Made by a program: the position numbers and the translations under genes. The notes under the pieces were generated by a model. It was not told where the DNA came from and made no database searches. It saw only the letters and a program-made list of their open reading frames with translations. 64,000 bases of DNA from Polydactylus sextarius (taxonomy: Eukaryota; Chordata; Actinopteri; Polynemidae): the NCBI GenBank assembly GCA_016801845.1, contig CM028914.1, forward strand, positions 21,549,466 to 21,613,465, in the 5' to 3' direction. Below are positions 1 to 14,065 of this stretch, piece after piece (the first letter of the stretch is position 1; each line of letters opens with the position of its first letter).

Positions 1-1184
1 TCAGAACCATTTAAGTCTGAGAGATAAGTCCAGAAACTGATAGTTTCACTAAAAAAAAGAAATGGTGTTAATAAAACAAAGGTTCATTGATCTCTCACTC
101 TCTTTCTAAATTAATTCAGTAGTTTTGTTAAAAAAAAGAAAAAAAAAGACGTGATTTATAGTGAATGAAACAGAAACAGCTACATGTCATAAACACAACA
201 CTAATGTAACAAATGTTTTTGCAGCATCACCACTCATTCAGAGTGGTGTTTGTATGATAGTCCAGTTATTATTCTCTGTTTTTAACTTTGTTTTTAGTCC
301 AAACCAACTTCTGAGAAATTCCTCTGACTTTGTGGCTGAACAGGCGGTTCACACTACACTGGAAAACCAAAACAATCAGCTGAAAGGTGCTAAAGGTGCT
401 AAAATGTTGTGTAAAGCTAAGGGTTCTCTGGGTCAGGTGATGTGGGTGCTGGGGGTTCATCATTACAGGTGACACATTTCATTGAGCACCATCATTTTTA
501 ATTAAAATCCAAACTTTACTTTATTATTTAGTCTGTAGCACTACATCTGCTGGTCCCCAAGAGACTGATTTAAAAGCTCATAGGAAACAGAGATGCTGAT
601 AACTCTAGTTTAGTTATTGTGTTATCCAGAAAGTGTTTTATTATTAATTAAACTGACCATCAATGCCCTCAGGGCAGCACTTTTATTCTCCACTGAGGAG
701 GACGAACCACTACTCAAACTACTCAATTTTTTTTTGCAGATTTACATCTAAAACATTTTTTGTCACGTTCAGTGAACTCATGAACATCCTCTCCTCTTGT
801 TGTCCACCTCATAACTATGCTGTAATAATAATCTGGTCTCTGTAGGCAGCCTCTGTGAAAACCTCACCCAAACAAAACGTGTGCATCCCGAGCACCAAAA
901 CACTAGACACTGTTCCAGCCAATCAGTGAGTTGATGATTGGCTGAAACAATGTTCGAGAGAAACAGTGGAGACGGGGGGAAGTGGGAGGGACAATTAACT
1001 TTGTTTTGTTTTGGTACAAATCATAACAGAAGGGACATCAGAATCTCTTACGATACCTTTAATTCCTTCACCTAATTGAAAAATGGCAGGACTAGTGTGT
1101 ATGTATGTATACTCAGTAATGTCACTTACAGTAGAACACTGACGCTGTAGTTGTATGTATTTATTTATATTCATGTATTTATTT

Positions 1185-1245
1185 ACTTATTGCAGCTGTC
1201 AGCTGAATTACTCCATTTGGGGATAAATACATTTTTAAAAAATGA
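1185..1245 (+). mobile_element. possible LINE 3' tail fragment
   Basis: The phrase CCATTTGGGGATAAATAC followed by an A-rich tract resembles the short hairpin-plus-AATAAA ending of fish non-LTR elements, which commonly read like 'CCCATTTGGGATAAATAAAG'. Only the tail is present and no reverse-transcriptase code adjoins it. A similar tail occurs near 59125-59180. Confidence 0.3.
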
Positions 1246-1956
1246 AAAAAAAAATCTTAATGTGAAATACTTATTAATATTTCACTGATATTAAAAAAGG
1301 CAATTATCTTCAGGCTAACATCTGGTTGCATGTTTCGATTGCGGAGTGTACCCAAATACATACGTTTACATTTAATCATTAATGATGAATATCCACACAT
1401 ATTGTAATTCTTAAAGGGGTGCTACAGTGAATGTTACTGTATGTTGGTCTGTAAAAGTCAAGGCAGCTAATAAGAGCAGTGATTCAAAAAACATCACCAT
1501 CTTCTTCACTGCATATGTCAGAGTGAGTACAGTACTGTTACAATGTAACATACCTACAGTGTCTCTGAAACTGAAATTTATTGTCAGTTAAAAGTCAGTT
1601 GATAGAACATAGTGAACGGGAATGTCACACTCCACCACTCACACAATATCAAGGACATAATGCTCAGTGAGGTATCAGGCTGGTAGTGAATGAGCAGCTC
1701 TCTCACAGAGGTTCATGAAAACAAGCAGGTCTGAATGGACGTGAGTACAGTCACGGTAGTGAGTCACAGTGCTGGGTGGTGGGGGTGGTGGTGGAGGGTC
1801 AGCTTGACGTATTTCTCCCACCCAGCTTGCTACTCATCGGTGCCCTTCAAGATCCAATCCAGCTGGGATCGTTTGTATGTGGGGGAAGCCGAGGTACTTG
1901 ATAAATCAATGCTACTTACCTGAGATGATTCTCATGGCGGCACACAGTGCAGGTGT

Positions 1957-1958
<2 letters not shown>

Positions 1959-1992
<34 letters not shown>
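1959..1992. repeat. (GT)n microsatellite
   Basis: About 17 uninterrupted GT units, followed by imperfect GT. Confidence 0.95.
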
Positions 1993-1993
<1 letters not shown>

Positions 1994-3084
1994 TGTGTGT
2001 GCATGTGTACTCGTACCTGAAGAGCATGTCAAATGGCATCTGCGTTGCAAATCCAGAGGAACATGTCCTTCTCATCAGGCCCAGACTTAAAGTGGAGAAA
2101 CACTTAAATGTATATGGTGCAAATACAAATATGGCCTGGTCTGGCGATCACACCAAATTTGAGGTTCCATTACCATATATGCCAGCTAAAACTATCCCAA
2201 CTAATGCAAAAAATTTGTTCAGTGCTATGTCTCGAAAGTCCGCATTGAACTTCTGCTCAGTTATTATTATTCTTTTAGAATACTTTACTGAAATCTGACT
2301 GGAAAAGGTCTAAAAGGTGCAAAGGTTAAGATAATAGACCAATGTAAACTATAGAAAAGTAAGATGAAGTCACGCAGATCAGACTCGGGACTGATGAGGT
2401 GAACTACTGCTGTAACACTGAACTATCCTACAGTAAAATACCAGGTCAGAGCCTCATCACAATCTGGTAACATTTGCTGAAAGAAACTAATACATGAGAA
2501 TCATACAACCAATGGCCAAACAATGGAAGGACAGTGTGAACCATCAAGATCGGTAAAATATATCATTAGAGGCACAAGAACCTATTCTCATGAAAGGACA
2601 GAACTAAACACAAAAGTGGCCAAGCAGTCACATCATCAAAGGTCAAACAATTAAGAAGAAAAAATAGCAGATGTACATTGATGCCATGTATGAAAAGGAC
2701 CTTAGTTTTGCCTTCTGTATTTTTGTACTTTACAGGGCTGTGTATGGAATAGACAGCATCAGTGGATCCTGGCTAGAAACTTGTTATGAGTAAGCAGCTG
2801 AGCTTTAATCTGGCTGGTTCAAGTGGCCCTAATTTGAAGTATTTTATAAATTGTTAAGTGTTCATGTCCCTTTTCCTCTTTCACCTCATCTCACCTCGCC
2901 TTAACAACAAATCAGAAATACTGACAAAAAATACGAATCAAATTTTAATAGGTGAAGTCTGTTACAAAATCAGCCTTTTGTCATCTCTTAAAGTACAGCA
3001 ACAACTAGAGGATCCATGTTTAAAATCAAGAAAAAAAACAAAACTAAAATGAATCCATGTTTTAATTTGTTGGAGCTTAGACGA

Positions 3085-3300
3085 TAGTCTAAGAACAGTC
3101 TTTTCTCAGCCCTTCACAATAAAAGCACTACATCTCATTCAGAAAGCTGCTGTTGGGGTTTTTAACAAAGACCAACCCTCTAGACCTTTTGGGTCATCAG
3201 AGTTAGTCATCTGCTCAGTGTCCAGGGATTAGAACCAAACGGGCTGAAGCTGCACACAGCTGGAATAAACATCTAGATCTCTTTTATGTTCACCCCTGTG
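3085..3300 (+). mobile_element. L2/Rex1-type LINE fragment (reverse-transcriptase C-terminus)
   Basis: The plus strand translates in part to LIQKAAVGVFNKDQ, the 'IQKAAARVLTKTR' region after the reverse-transcriptase core that is typical of L2/CR1/Rex1 elements. It is followed by degraded sequence with stops. Only about 200 bases are recognisable, so this is an old 5'-truncated copy. It ends close to the (AAT)n and (TA)n arrays at 3357-3517. Confidence 0.55.
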
Positions 3301-3352
3301 TGTGTGTAAGTGTGTTGTACTTTGAATTTCTTTTGTATGTATGTGCTAAATA

Positions 3353-3356
<4 letters not shown>

Positions 3357-3397
<41 letters not shown>

Positions 3398-3398
3398 G
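3357..3398. repeat. (AAT)n microsatellite
   Basis: About 14 AAT units. A minus-strand poly-leucine ORF here is only a product of the repeat. Confidence 0.95.
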
Positions 3399-3467
3399 GT
3401 CCAGGTCTAATTGACCGCAAAGGTGGGTATCCAGACATTCCCGTTCACAATAATGCATTGTATTTTC

Positions 3468-3469
<2 letters not shown>

Positions 3470-3517
<48 letters not shown>
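3470..3517. repeat. (AT)n microsatellite
   Basis: About 24 uninterrupted AT units, self-complementary, 70 bases after the (AAT)n array. Confidence 0.95.
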
Positions 3518-3523
<6 letters not shown>

Positions 3524-3820
3524 ATAATACATTAATTTCTTTGCGTCTAAAAGCAAAGTATTCAGCATCTTTTGCAAATGTAGCAAAATAAATAAAACCT
3601 TACACTACATTAGACGCTACTGTAAATGTTCATGATTTAAACGCTTCTCTGTATTGTAAATGATAGCAAAAACAAGGGGATCGAGGCAGCAGCAGACTGG
3701 CAGAGTCTCGCAGCTGTAATCTGCTTTAAAACAGCCGAGGCCCCGCTGAGAAATTTCCCCTGCAGATGAGACTTAAATTCTGATCTCCCAGCATGCAGTC
3801 TGGAAATGTGGGCTTACACC

Positions 3821-3882
3821 AAAAAAAAAAAAAATAAAAAAAAAAAGAAAAAAAAAAAAAAAGAAAAAAAAAAAAAAAAAAA
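3821..3882. repeat. poly(A) tract, interrupted
   Basis: Sixty-two bases of A with one T and a few G interruptions. It might mark an old retrotransposed insertion, but no body is recognised beside it. Confidence 0.9.
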
Positions 3883-4117
3883 TCCAGTGTTTGGGAAGAT
3901 TATTTAGTAATTAACCAGCAGTTGCCATCTGGCTTTAGTTTGCACTGCAGCCTGTGATCAAGTTGCTGTGCTCCAGCATTACATGATTTGATTACATGTT
4001 AATAGGTTTTCATATGATATGTCTATGAGCAACTGATGTTTTATGTGTATCATTATATTTATTATAGGGTTGATGGCTGATACACTTAGCACCGTAATTT
4101 CACTGTAATTACCGACT

Positions 4118-4151
4118 AAAAAAAAAAAAAAACAAACAAAAAAAAAAAAAA
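4118..4151. repeat. poly(A) tract, interrupted
   Basis: A-rich run with two single C interruptions. Confidence 0.9.
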
Positions 4152-5534
4152 CACATTACCCCCTGTGGAAGTTGTCTCTCAAAAACAAACAGCTTATTGT
4201 AATTATCAAATTTCAAAAAGGGGAACACAGCCAGTTTTAACAATCACATCATTAATTAAACACAGATAAAATCTGTGCAGTCAGTGATTGTAATACAAAT
4301 GCTCCTAGAAGTTGGTCAAATATTTTTTTGTAAAAATCACATCCACTGACCTTGTTTGTCACCGGACCACAGAATTTATATCTTAAACCAGTTAAAGCAA
4401 CTGAGAGTGGAATTCACAGCAGCTTTTAAAAATATTTCACTTCTGTATCCTCAGTGGTTATTGTTTCTCTTAATAAGCCATTATGTTCTTGGTTTAGACA
4501 CATCTCCGTGTTATAAATGATAGCAGACGGGTTAAAGAAAGAAAATTCATCACCCATCATGTTCAATCAACCTTTTTATTAAGTAGCTACAGTTGATCAC
4601 ACCGAAACATGTTTACAGCCACTGGGTCCTGAGCTTTCTTCATATCAAAGAGCTGCTGTAGCCTCAGACCTGAACTGCCACTTTACTTTGATTATAAAAC
4701 TAAAAATGATTTCAAAGTGGCCTCCTCCAACTTCCATTTGCTGATCTGACAGCATGAGTCTGAGCATCTAGAATAATGTCATCCAGTCTCTACTCATTGT
4801 TTGATTATAACTAACTTTATCAGCAACATGCCCTTACAATATATCATACATGTGTATATGTACTGAAGAATAAAACACAGGACAGGTTTTCTTATAAGGG
4901 AGGGAAGGGAGAAGAGACACTGACCTCGAGTAAAAAAAAATCCTAAAACTGGAGGAGGAAGGGATGGAGAGACAAGTGAGGAGAAATGAGAATCCAGAGA
5001 CAGAAAATGACAAACACATGGGGATTAGAGATGATAATAAATTTGAGGAAAATGTGAATGAAACTCATGGTAACTGAGATACACATCAGACCATCCTTCT
5101 GAGATGACCTAGTGGTTTGTTTTTCACTGTAGTCATTCTGCAACTGTATCACAACTGATGATACATATGATATATACAGCCATGCAAGAGAAGTAGTAGC
5201 AGCAAAAGCAGTAAGTATAGTCAATAGTGAGTATATTGTGCACAGAGTGTACATGAGTGAACTGACTGAAGGATTTGATCAGAGATCAGTGATAGTTACT
5301 CCCTCGGCTGTTCAGCATCTTTTTGTTCTGATATATCTGTGATTTAATTTTTTCTGTGCTAACTTGACTCAACATACTCAGCTGCTACCTCTTCATGCTC
5401 CTGCCTCCTCCACCTTCATTCCTCACTTCTCTTTTACTTGTTAAATCCACATCATTGTGTTTTTGGGTCCTAAAGATGGTGGATATTTTTTATTTGCATC
5501 CAGGATCATCATCACCGAAAAGCAGTTCTGGAAG

Positions 5535-5775
5535 AACAGCACCACAACACTAGCCAAGAAAACCCATGCAGCGGCACCTCTACTTCTTCCACCTCATCAG
5601 CTGAAGACAGCTGGAGCCTTGAGAGAGGATTCTGAGCAGCTACACAGTCACCAACAGGAAGATGCTGTGGTGCACAATGAACACAGCTGAGAAGATCAGT
5701 GGTGCATTACTACCCCCTCTTGGATATCTACCTAACATTGTGAGGGACACTCACCTGGATACAGGTTTTACAAAA
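5535..5775 (+). mobile_element. non-LTR retrotransposon fragment (RT C-terminal region)
   Basis: Across two shifted frames the plus strand reads LYF, QLKTAGALRE, SSYTVTNRKML, then AEKISGALLPPL. This matches the conserved run 'RLYFLRQLKKAGLPREIL...RTAEKITGCRLPSL' found at the end of many fish non-LTR reverse transcriptases. Frameshifts and stops show that it is dead. The order and spacing of these motifs make the call fairly secure; the exact family is not. Confidence 0.6.
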
Positions 5776-8358
5776 TTGTACAATATTGACACTGATTATC
5801 GTGACTTCTCACCTGAGTGAATAACTCAACCAGTGTGTAGACATTACTGTAACTTTCTGGATTCTACTCTGTGTTATGAACCTGTGTTTTTCCAGCGCCA
5901 GCAAGTTTGTGTTTCTGATGGATGAAACCATTTTCTCTGAGCCATCTGTTCTTTTTGAGGTGAGCTGTTGCTTCCATGAGAAAGAGCCAACGCTCAAACT
6001 GTGAAAGATGTAAAGGACAGTGCAGTTTGCATGTGAGCTGCACACATACAACATACATGTGGGAGCATCTCGATTCTCATGACAGTGGAGAAGCAGCAGC
6101 TCTACGAGCTCCAGGATTGTTCTGGCAGATGGGAATGAGTAATGCATGTCATGCCAAGTACGACCAAGTAGTCATGCACAGGCTCAGTCAATCCTCCACA
6201 GTAATAGAGGTGCCTGAAAGTTATTGTGTTAACTTTGAATGAGGCCAGTGAAAAAAAAAAATACAAATGCTGATGCAACACAGGGTGTCACAGTGTTTCA
6301 GATTGATCTAGCACAAGAATAAGGGGCAGTGGAAAATATTCCCTCCTGTCTGAGATGAAAGTCTCTGAATGCTGTAGTTTAATTAAAGTACCAGGTGAGC
6401 TGATGTGGTGAGATTTCAGACTCTAATTTATCGATCAATCATGTCCCCTGGACAGTTTGTGTCTGTCTCCAGTATGAACTCAGTTTTCTGTGACATTAAA
6501 CCAGGTGGTTGCGTGATTTGCCAACTCGAAGGACAAGCTGGGTTGCCCCAGTCCCCTTGGATTATCGAGGCTTTTTGTAAAGCTTATTGTGCAAAATGGA
6601 TGATTACTTCAACTGCCATTCATCTCACTCTACACGAGAAAATGCCTGTCCTTTCAGCATTGTCTAAAGTGATATTTATGAGGGTTGTCTTCTCTGCAGC
6701 CAATTTGACCACATTTTAATCATCTAATCAACATTCAATTGCCCCAAGTGGGGTCAGATACATTTAACCCCTTTTTTTCCACTCAGCCAGACTCATCAGA
6801 ATAATCACTGAATGTGTCGTTGTTAAAGCGCTATGGAGAAATTTGTATTACTAAAATGTCCTGAAATAAGCATAATGTACCTGTACCTGAAAAGAGAGGT
6901 AAATAAATATATTTTCCTCTAATGCATATGGCAAAATCACATTTCTTCCTCTTTAGTTTGATTGAATTTAAGAGTGGAATGATCTAAAATAATATCTTTA
7001 GCTTGACAATCGGTTTGGAGACTTTTTTTTAGCCACAACATGACGTACTCTTGTGTTTGACCTTGGCTGCAAGGAAAGGGTGAGGAATGTAAGAAAAATA
7101 AGACTAAAACCACAAACGGTTAAAAGCACACACTGCGAAATGCCATTTTTATCCCTCAGTTGAAACTGCTGAGATACATTGTAACAGTTGAAATTGTGAA
7201 ATGTGCCTTCCTGACATGTGCTGTTTAGATATGGAGAAGAACTATGTCTTCTTGCATAAGCTGGGGCAGACACATTTGTGACAACTGACTTCCATTTTTA
7301 TTAAGTCTCCACAACATACAGTTATGAAGCTATGGAGAGAACATTGTTTTGCCAGGGCTTGTTTAGGTACTCATAACACCTTGTGATGCTTTAAGAAGTG
7401 TAGTCTTTTCATAGTCTCTTCACAGAACAGTCACCAATTATCTACTGAATATGGTGTGTGTGTTCATCTGATGAATACATGTCCAATGCTGTATCAAGCT
7501 CCATAACTGCTAAATGCAGTTGGTAGAATATACTTTGTTCCATAGTTTTGATAATCAGTGCAGATCAGTGAAAAAATCATGACAGAAAATTACAGATGAG
7601 TCTGTTAATGATTTTTGTGGAAGTGAAAAATAAAACCTTCCCCCTCTCAACCTGCCTGTCATTACTATCCAATAGAAAATGACCAGTTTGAATTGGTGGT
7701 CTGATTCACTGTGACTCCTGTTTATTGTAGCAACAGAGACATGAGAAGTAACGATAGAATGGCGACACGTGAGGAGCAGGAGGATAGTACTCAGGCGAAA
7801 AGAAGAAGATGCAAAAATACAGACAAGAGTGTGAAAATCAATATGTGTGGGTGGGACGTGTGAGGAAGAACGACTATAAGGTAAATTAAACCGTCTGTCG
7901 TGTTTTCTCTGTTGGACACGGAGGAGTCTGTGACCTCAAACAGCAGCGGCATGGAAACTATATTTAACAAGCGTTTCTCCCTGTTTGAAATGAAGTTTAC
8001 AAAGTGAAAAAAACCCACCAGATCATTTAGGTTAAGTGTGATGCCAATGTAAAACAAGAGAAAGTTTTAGTTTTGTTTTAATTCAGTGCAACATAAAGAA
8101 CCTTCTTCTTTGTTTTACAAAGAAATATTTCTATTTTGCACTGTAAAATCACTTGATTATTTGTAATAAAAATGTTTGCATTAGTGAAAAATTTGTTTTA
8201 TTTATTTTTTCTTGAAATACAGTTAAAGTTACAGTTATTATGTTAAGTTTAACACAAGTGTAACAGTGTTTTTTTATTACCTAAAGCTAATTACTTTTTA
8301 AAACCTGAAAAGTTTGCAGTGTACAACATTAACTGACTTTTCTGTGAAAGTGACACAA

Positions 8359-8371
8359 CCACCAGGGGGCA
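8359..8371 (+). promoter_or_regulatory. CTCF-like motif
   Basis: CCACCAGGGGGCA matches the CTCF core consensus (CCASYAGRKGGCR) at nearly every position. It lies 8.9 kb upstream of exon 1 in gene-poor flank. A single motif match is not proof of binding. Confidence 0.45.
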
Positions 8372-9884
8372 TATGTCAGCTGAGTGATATGAGCAGGAGC
8401 AGACAAACTGAGTAACTACCTGGCTGTGCAGATGAGTCCACACTCTGGGGATCCAGCCTGACATCTGTAGGGAAATTGATAAATGAATCAGGAATCAGGT
8501 GCTCATGGCCCCTGCACGGATGCAGCTTCTGAGTTCTGATTAAAAATCACTCTGAAAATGTTTTCCTGCTGGCTCCAAGCCATTCATTTCCTCTACCTCT
8601 GTTCAGATGGAGGTACATGACGGTAACCATGTTGATCATGTTTCTGGTCCAGTAAAGGCTCTCAGCCTTTTAAAAGTTAGAGATTAAACATCTCCAACAG
8701 CCCTCACAGGGACACCAACGGCACCATTAGCTATGAAATCAGGCCACGCTGGAGAATGCAAGCTAATTAATAGTTGCTATAGGTTCATTACACTGTTCCT
8801 CCTCTAAGAGATAGAAGGTTTGGTGTGGGTAGTCTGTGGTCCCCCAGGAGGACTGGAGTGGCTCTTACGGCGGGATGACACTTCATGCCTTGATTGCATT
8901 GCTCTCCAGTGTCAGTCCATTAATTTCAAATGAGACAATCTGCTGTAGTGCACGAGCACTGCGTGGTGATAAAAGTGAGGGCTGGTGTGAAAACACCAGG
9001 CTCTGTGTGTACAGAGGCTGTGGGGACTAGTTTAAAAAAAAAGAAAAAATGTTGCCATCTGCCTAATCATCAGTTTCTGTAAACTCCACAGATTTCAGTC
9101 ACACAAGTCACACAACCAATAACTTTTCATTTGTACTTATGTGTAGTTATATTAGAGATGCTTGCATTCTAGAAAACTGGTACATGTATGAAATACTCCT
9201 AAAAAGGGATTGAACTGTTCCTCAAGACATGAACTGAAAACAAGCATAACAATATTGTAAAACATTAGTATTTTTCAGTTTATTTTATTTTCAAGGATGA
9301 ACAACAGAACATATGGTCCTACACTCACTGTACTTGGCCCATCAGTTTAGATTAATTGCTTTACAGATTATTTATGACTGTTGGAGGTTGTCAAATTCCC
9401 ATTTAGTGTTGTTTCCCACCTTTGTTTTTCACTAAGATTGAAATGGACTTTGGCACTTGATAAATAATACAGCTGCTAAGTACAACTCAGTATACAGAGC
9501 AGTTTGAAGGGTATGAGCAATGATTGTTCTTCTGGACCAAAGCTTTCAAAGAGGTACTTTAAAGAGCCTGAGTGTATAATGCTATTCTTCTAATAAATAC
9601 ATGAGCTTTATAAAAAAATAAAGGGACTTTTATGAAGGCACGAGACTGTCACCGGCTCTGTGAACATATAGTGATCTTCATACTGCCGGTGTATTACTGA
9701 GGCTGAAAGGCTCAGATCGTCTCCTCTGATCTTTTTCAAGTCAGACTCTAAACTCAGCGATGAATTTTGAATTTTATGAAAATCATACCCCATACCTCAA
9801 CACATGATCTGTCCAGTCAGTCACACAGCTCCAGTCAAAGCTCAGTTCACTGTAGATGCATATATATACGACAGAGGAAGGATT

Positions 9885-9980
9885 GATAAGTCATATAATC
9901 AGTCATATAAGATTATTAACTACCACTGATATGCAGATGACACTCAATTTTTCCATTTTACAACTTTTTTACTTGTTAGA
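9885..9980 (+). mobile_element. LINE reverse-transcriptase fragment with YADDTQ motif
   Basis: Around 9925-9950 one frame encodes YADDTQF, the catalytic YADD box of L2/Rex1-type non-LTR reverse transcriptases, here directly preceded by a stop codon. Only about 100 bases are recognisable. It is a small decayed copy in the plus orientation. Confidence 0.5.
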
Positions 9981-10250
9981 ATTTCTCATTGTTTTTAATA
10001 TTTCAGTATTAAAGCCTTATAAAGTCTTTAAAAGGTCATTATTATATGTTACATCTCCTCTGAGCCTTCACACACCACCACATTTATCACATCCAGCAGG
10101 AGCAGATCAGCTGTTTGTACCTGAGGTGAACTCCTCTGTGGCATCATTGCACTCTCCCAACCTCAACAGCTGCTGTAAACCATGTTGTGAAACTGAAAAA
10201 AGAATAAACGCTGAGTTTAGATGTCACTCTGAGCAGCTTGAGCCAGAGAG

Positions 10251-10253
<3 letters not shown>

Positions 10254-10303
<50 letters not shown>
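10254..10303. repeat. (GT)n microsatellite
   Basis: About 25 GT units, giving artefactual Cys-Val and Thr-His ORFs on both strands. Confidence 0.95.
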
Positions 10304-10305
<2 letters not shown>

Positions 10306-11077
10306 CGATGAGCTATGCACAGACATTTGGAAGGATTTGTTTCTCCCACAATCCTACTATAAAAGGGAATAACATTAGTGTCGCATTTAACCAAAACTGA
10401 CACAGACCAAAAATAAGGACTTTACTTGGCAGCAGAAAACCACATTGACACTGCAGCTTCCTTTAATATACAGGTGTATACACATCAGGTGTTAGATCAG
10501 AACACATCTGTGCAGTTGTGTCTGAAACTGCACACACAAAACAATATTTATAGCTCAGGGTCCAGGTAATGTTAAATATAAACAAATTAGCAATTCAAGC
10601 AGTGATGCTTATTAGAATACAATCTGCCATATAGGTATAAAATGAACAGACCAATATTTGGAGGATCCATCCTGCACCTTTTTCTCTTTTCTCTCTGCAT
10701 GAATGTCATATTCAGTGTGATATATTTTCCGCTTTATCGCTGGTTTGGTATTTCCAGTAATCTCACTTACTACTATATATTACTGCCTACATTAGAAGAC
10801 TGTCAGTGATGTCAGCCTCATCCTTGACACCCTCTGGATCCAGTCAGTGACAATCTTAAATGATGAGTATCGATAGACATGGAGCAATGTGAAGTATTCA
10901 TTTTATTTTCAGTTGGTGTGCTTCTGTCATATCTTGCCATGTTTGTGAGGTGACCTGGATATCATTGTGTTTGTGGTTTTTGGTTCACTCCCTGTGGTGG
11001 AGGTCTGAGGGGGAGGAGGCTCAGCCTGGGCTGAGTGCCAGCTGGACCTCTAGCTCTCCTGGGTTTGGTGAGGAGAC

Positions 11078-11080
<3 letters not shown>

Positions 11081-11140
<60 letters not shown>
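11081..11140. repeat. compound (TG)n(AG)n microsatellite
   Basis: About 23 TG units pass directly into seven AG units. Confidence 0.95.
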
Positions 11141-13711
11141 GTGATGGGGGTGTGGGGTGGCAGACAACCCTATTTGATCCCCTCCATCTCCTATTCTCAG
11201 TCACAGACACAAACTGAAGAATGTGATGTTTGTGCTCATCTGCAGGATACTGTGATGTGTTTGACAAGTCATAGAAGTAAATGTAATCAAATCAGAAGAT
11301 GTGTCATTAAAGTCATGAACCTAACCGGGACTGAACCTAAATGACTGTTCTCAGTTTTTAGTTTTAAAGTGCAAGTTGTTTCTTTACATGGCAAAACCAT
11401 TGAGCTCTTTAATGTCTGTTTGCATGAATCCTGCAGGCAGGTTCATCATCAGCGGTGGTGGTGTTTGTGGTGGAGAGAACAAACCTGCTGCTGTTTTGCT
11501 TTTAAAAAGCTGCTGTGCCTCTGAGTCGACAGCAACAGTCCTCTGAGACCAACTCATGTTTTCCACCATTTGCTGCTTTTGAAACTCTCTCTCGAAACAA
11601 AACAGTTGGAATATATTTTTACATTTTTTTTGAGGGGAGACATTATCAAACCTTGCTCCCAGAGCTGTTTCATCCTCGCTGCCTGTAAACAGACCCACAT
11701 CCACTCTGAGTCAGGCTGCACAGCATCCTACCACCTGCTGTCAAGCTCTAATTGCACACTCTCTTGGACCGAGTCCAACACATTCATTCTCATCTTTTTT
11801 TTTTTTTCAATCTTTCTGTTGCATTTCATCACTAATTGTATTTTCAGTCTGCTTTAGATATTTAGAAGAGTTCATGCAGGATTTAATGTCACTAGTGTAT
11901 GAAGTTGAGTTGAATTTCATTAATGCATGTTCATAGCACAGTGAACTAACATGTCATATTCAGAAGTTAAAAGCAGAGTCTCACTGTGAAGTTGTTCTTT
12001 CACAGAACAAAAGTGACTAAAAGCTGCAGTTTTCCTCGCAGAGCATTGAGGCTGTTGTAGCCCTGAGTCGTTCCCACCCTGTAGCACCTGTTATTCATCT
12101 TGATGAGCTGTCTACCTTTGGAAAGCTCTATAATTGAAGTGGCCAGAGTCTGTAAAGGCCCTGTAGGTGTTGAGGAAACAGACAGAAAAAAAAACCAACC
12201 AAACAAAACCTGAAACTCTGTGTTCTGGAACATTTAGTTTTGTGTCCTTTCTTTCTACTCTTTAGTCAAGCGGACTGTAGCTGAATGTCTCACCTTGGAT
12301 TCATTGGTAACTACCGACAACTCAAGATAAAAGCTGAAGTCCAAATTAGTTTCCGACCGGCAGCAGTTGTAGAATTAATATGTAATAACTGTATAGAGGG
12401 TCGTGTCGCAATAAACATATTAAGCAACATACTGTATATCAGAAAGCTTCATCATTTGAGACAATACTTTGTCTGTGTAATGATGTGAAGGTGTCAACAA
12501 CAGGTTCACTCACAAGCTCAATTACCAAATCCCCCAAACACTGTTGCTGTTTGCACCATGGCAACACATCTATCAGTTTTTGAGACATTATGTGGAAACA
12601 TTACTATGGTTAATCCTCTGGGGACAATGTATTTCTGCACTTAAATCCACACCTACCTGTCTTGAAGAGGTATTTTACTGGTTAAATTACTTAATTGCAA
12701 TTCCAACAAAGACAAATAAGCACGTGACTGTTGTCCAAATTGATACAACTTGTACTAGAGCTGGGCCAGGGGCTCTATTGAGGTCATGAACAAGGGAAAG
12801 TCTCACTGTGCTGCGCTGTTACCACTTGGAGCCATATTGACAAATTGCTACAAGGGGGAGTGAGGGAGGGGGGTCATTGATCCCCTCCCTGTTTTAGACT
12901 GAGTGCTTCCAGGCACATGATAAAGCTGTTTCCACATCAGCCGGCTCCCTCAGCAGGACACAGACTTGTGGAAACATACTAACAACTGAAAACACTGTGT
13001 AAGTGTATGTGTCAGAATGTGATATGATTCAGGCAGAAACACACTCCTGAGTTTCTGAAGACTACAGCTTCATTTCTTCATATATGTCTAATACACCATA
13101 ATTATATTTGCTGATATGTCATATGGTAGAGTATGGTATGTAAATAATGTGTAGTAGTGGTAGGAGTAGTACATGTTAATAACTGTATCCCTGTATCACC
13201 ACTTTCTGATACTTAATGTTCCTTTCCTGTCAGATTTCTACTTTGTGTTCAGAATGTAACCGTGCACATAACACACTGCAGAGGGAACAGAGTGATTCTA
13301 TGTATTTATATTGCACAGTGACAGAAATCTAATGACACATGAAACTACAGAACCAGATCCTAAACACCATCCATTATAAAACCAAGTGAGGAACAGCTAC
13401 TTGCAACTAAGCCTGAAACATTCTGACGTGTTACGGTAGGAAAAGCACAGTTGTAAATAATGAAACAATAATGGCTGACTTCAGAAATATCAGAAGTTAC
13501 ACATCACAGCACAAGTTTCCAGAGTCAGTTAATCTATCCTTTCTCTTCATTGGAACCACATAATTGTTGATCAAATCAAACAAATTTCTACTGATTTAAC
13601 ACCAGAGAGAGGACAAACAGAAACTTGATTGGAGCTGAGTGTGATTGTGTTGATCACAGAGGGAGATGAAAGCTAAATTTGAACACACTATTTGCACTTC
13701 ACACAGCTCTT

Positions 13712-13903
13712 TTAAAACACAGCGCTCTGTGTGACAGTGAGCTGTTCACAACCATCACAACAGCAGCTGGAGCGGCTGTTGAACGCCGAAGAAGAAGAGC
13801 CTTTAGCTGTGTCAGCTGCTACTGACGTCTCTTTTAGAGATACTGACGGGACACTGTCTCCACGAAAGTAAGGCAGAGAGAGACGGTATGAAAAGTTTCC
13901 CAT
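13712..13903 (-). other. 63-codon minus-strand ORF, function unknown
   Basis: The open frame begins MGNFSYRLSL and ends CEQLTVTQSAVF. It is richer in GC and CpG than the flank and is also partly open on the plus strand. No domain, signal peptide or family is recognisable, and there is no strong Kozak context. It could be an exon remnant, part of a non-coding transcript, or chance. Confidence 0.12.
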
Positions 13904-14065
13904 GAGTTTTAATGATAGAAAAATACTAAAGTCTGGTGTTGTAATATTCGACGTGTCTTATATCTTATTACTTTAGTTATCTGTCATAAAAATCTAAATG
14001 CAGATTCAAAGCACCTTGTGCTGCTGGTGAGAAATTATTCATTCATTTGCAGATATTTATGATCT

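Noticed and set aside
10144..10326. ORFs rich in Cys-Val or Thr-His around (GT)n arrays (also 1963-2298, 10962-11267, 40346-40654)
   Set aside because: The residues are direct translations of dinucleotide repeats, with no domain outside the repeat.
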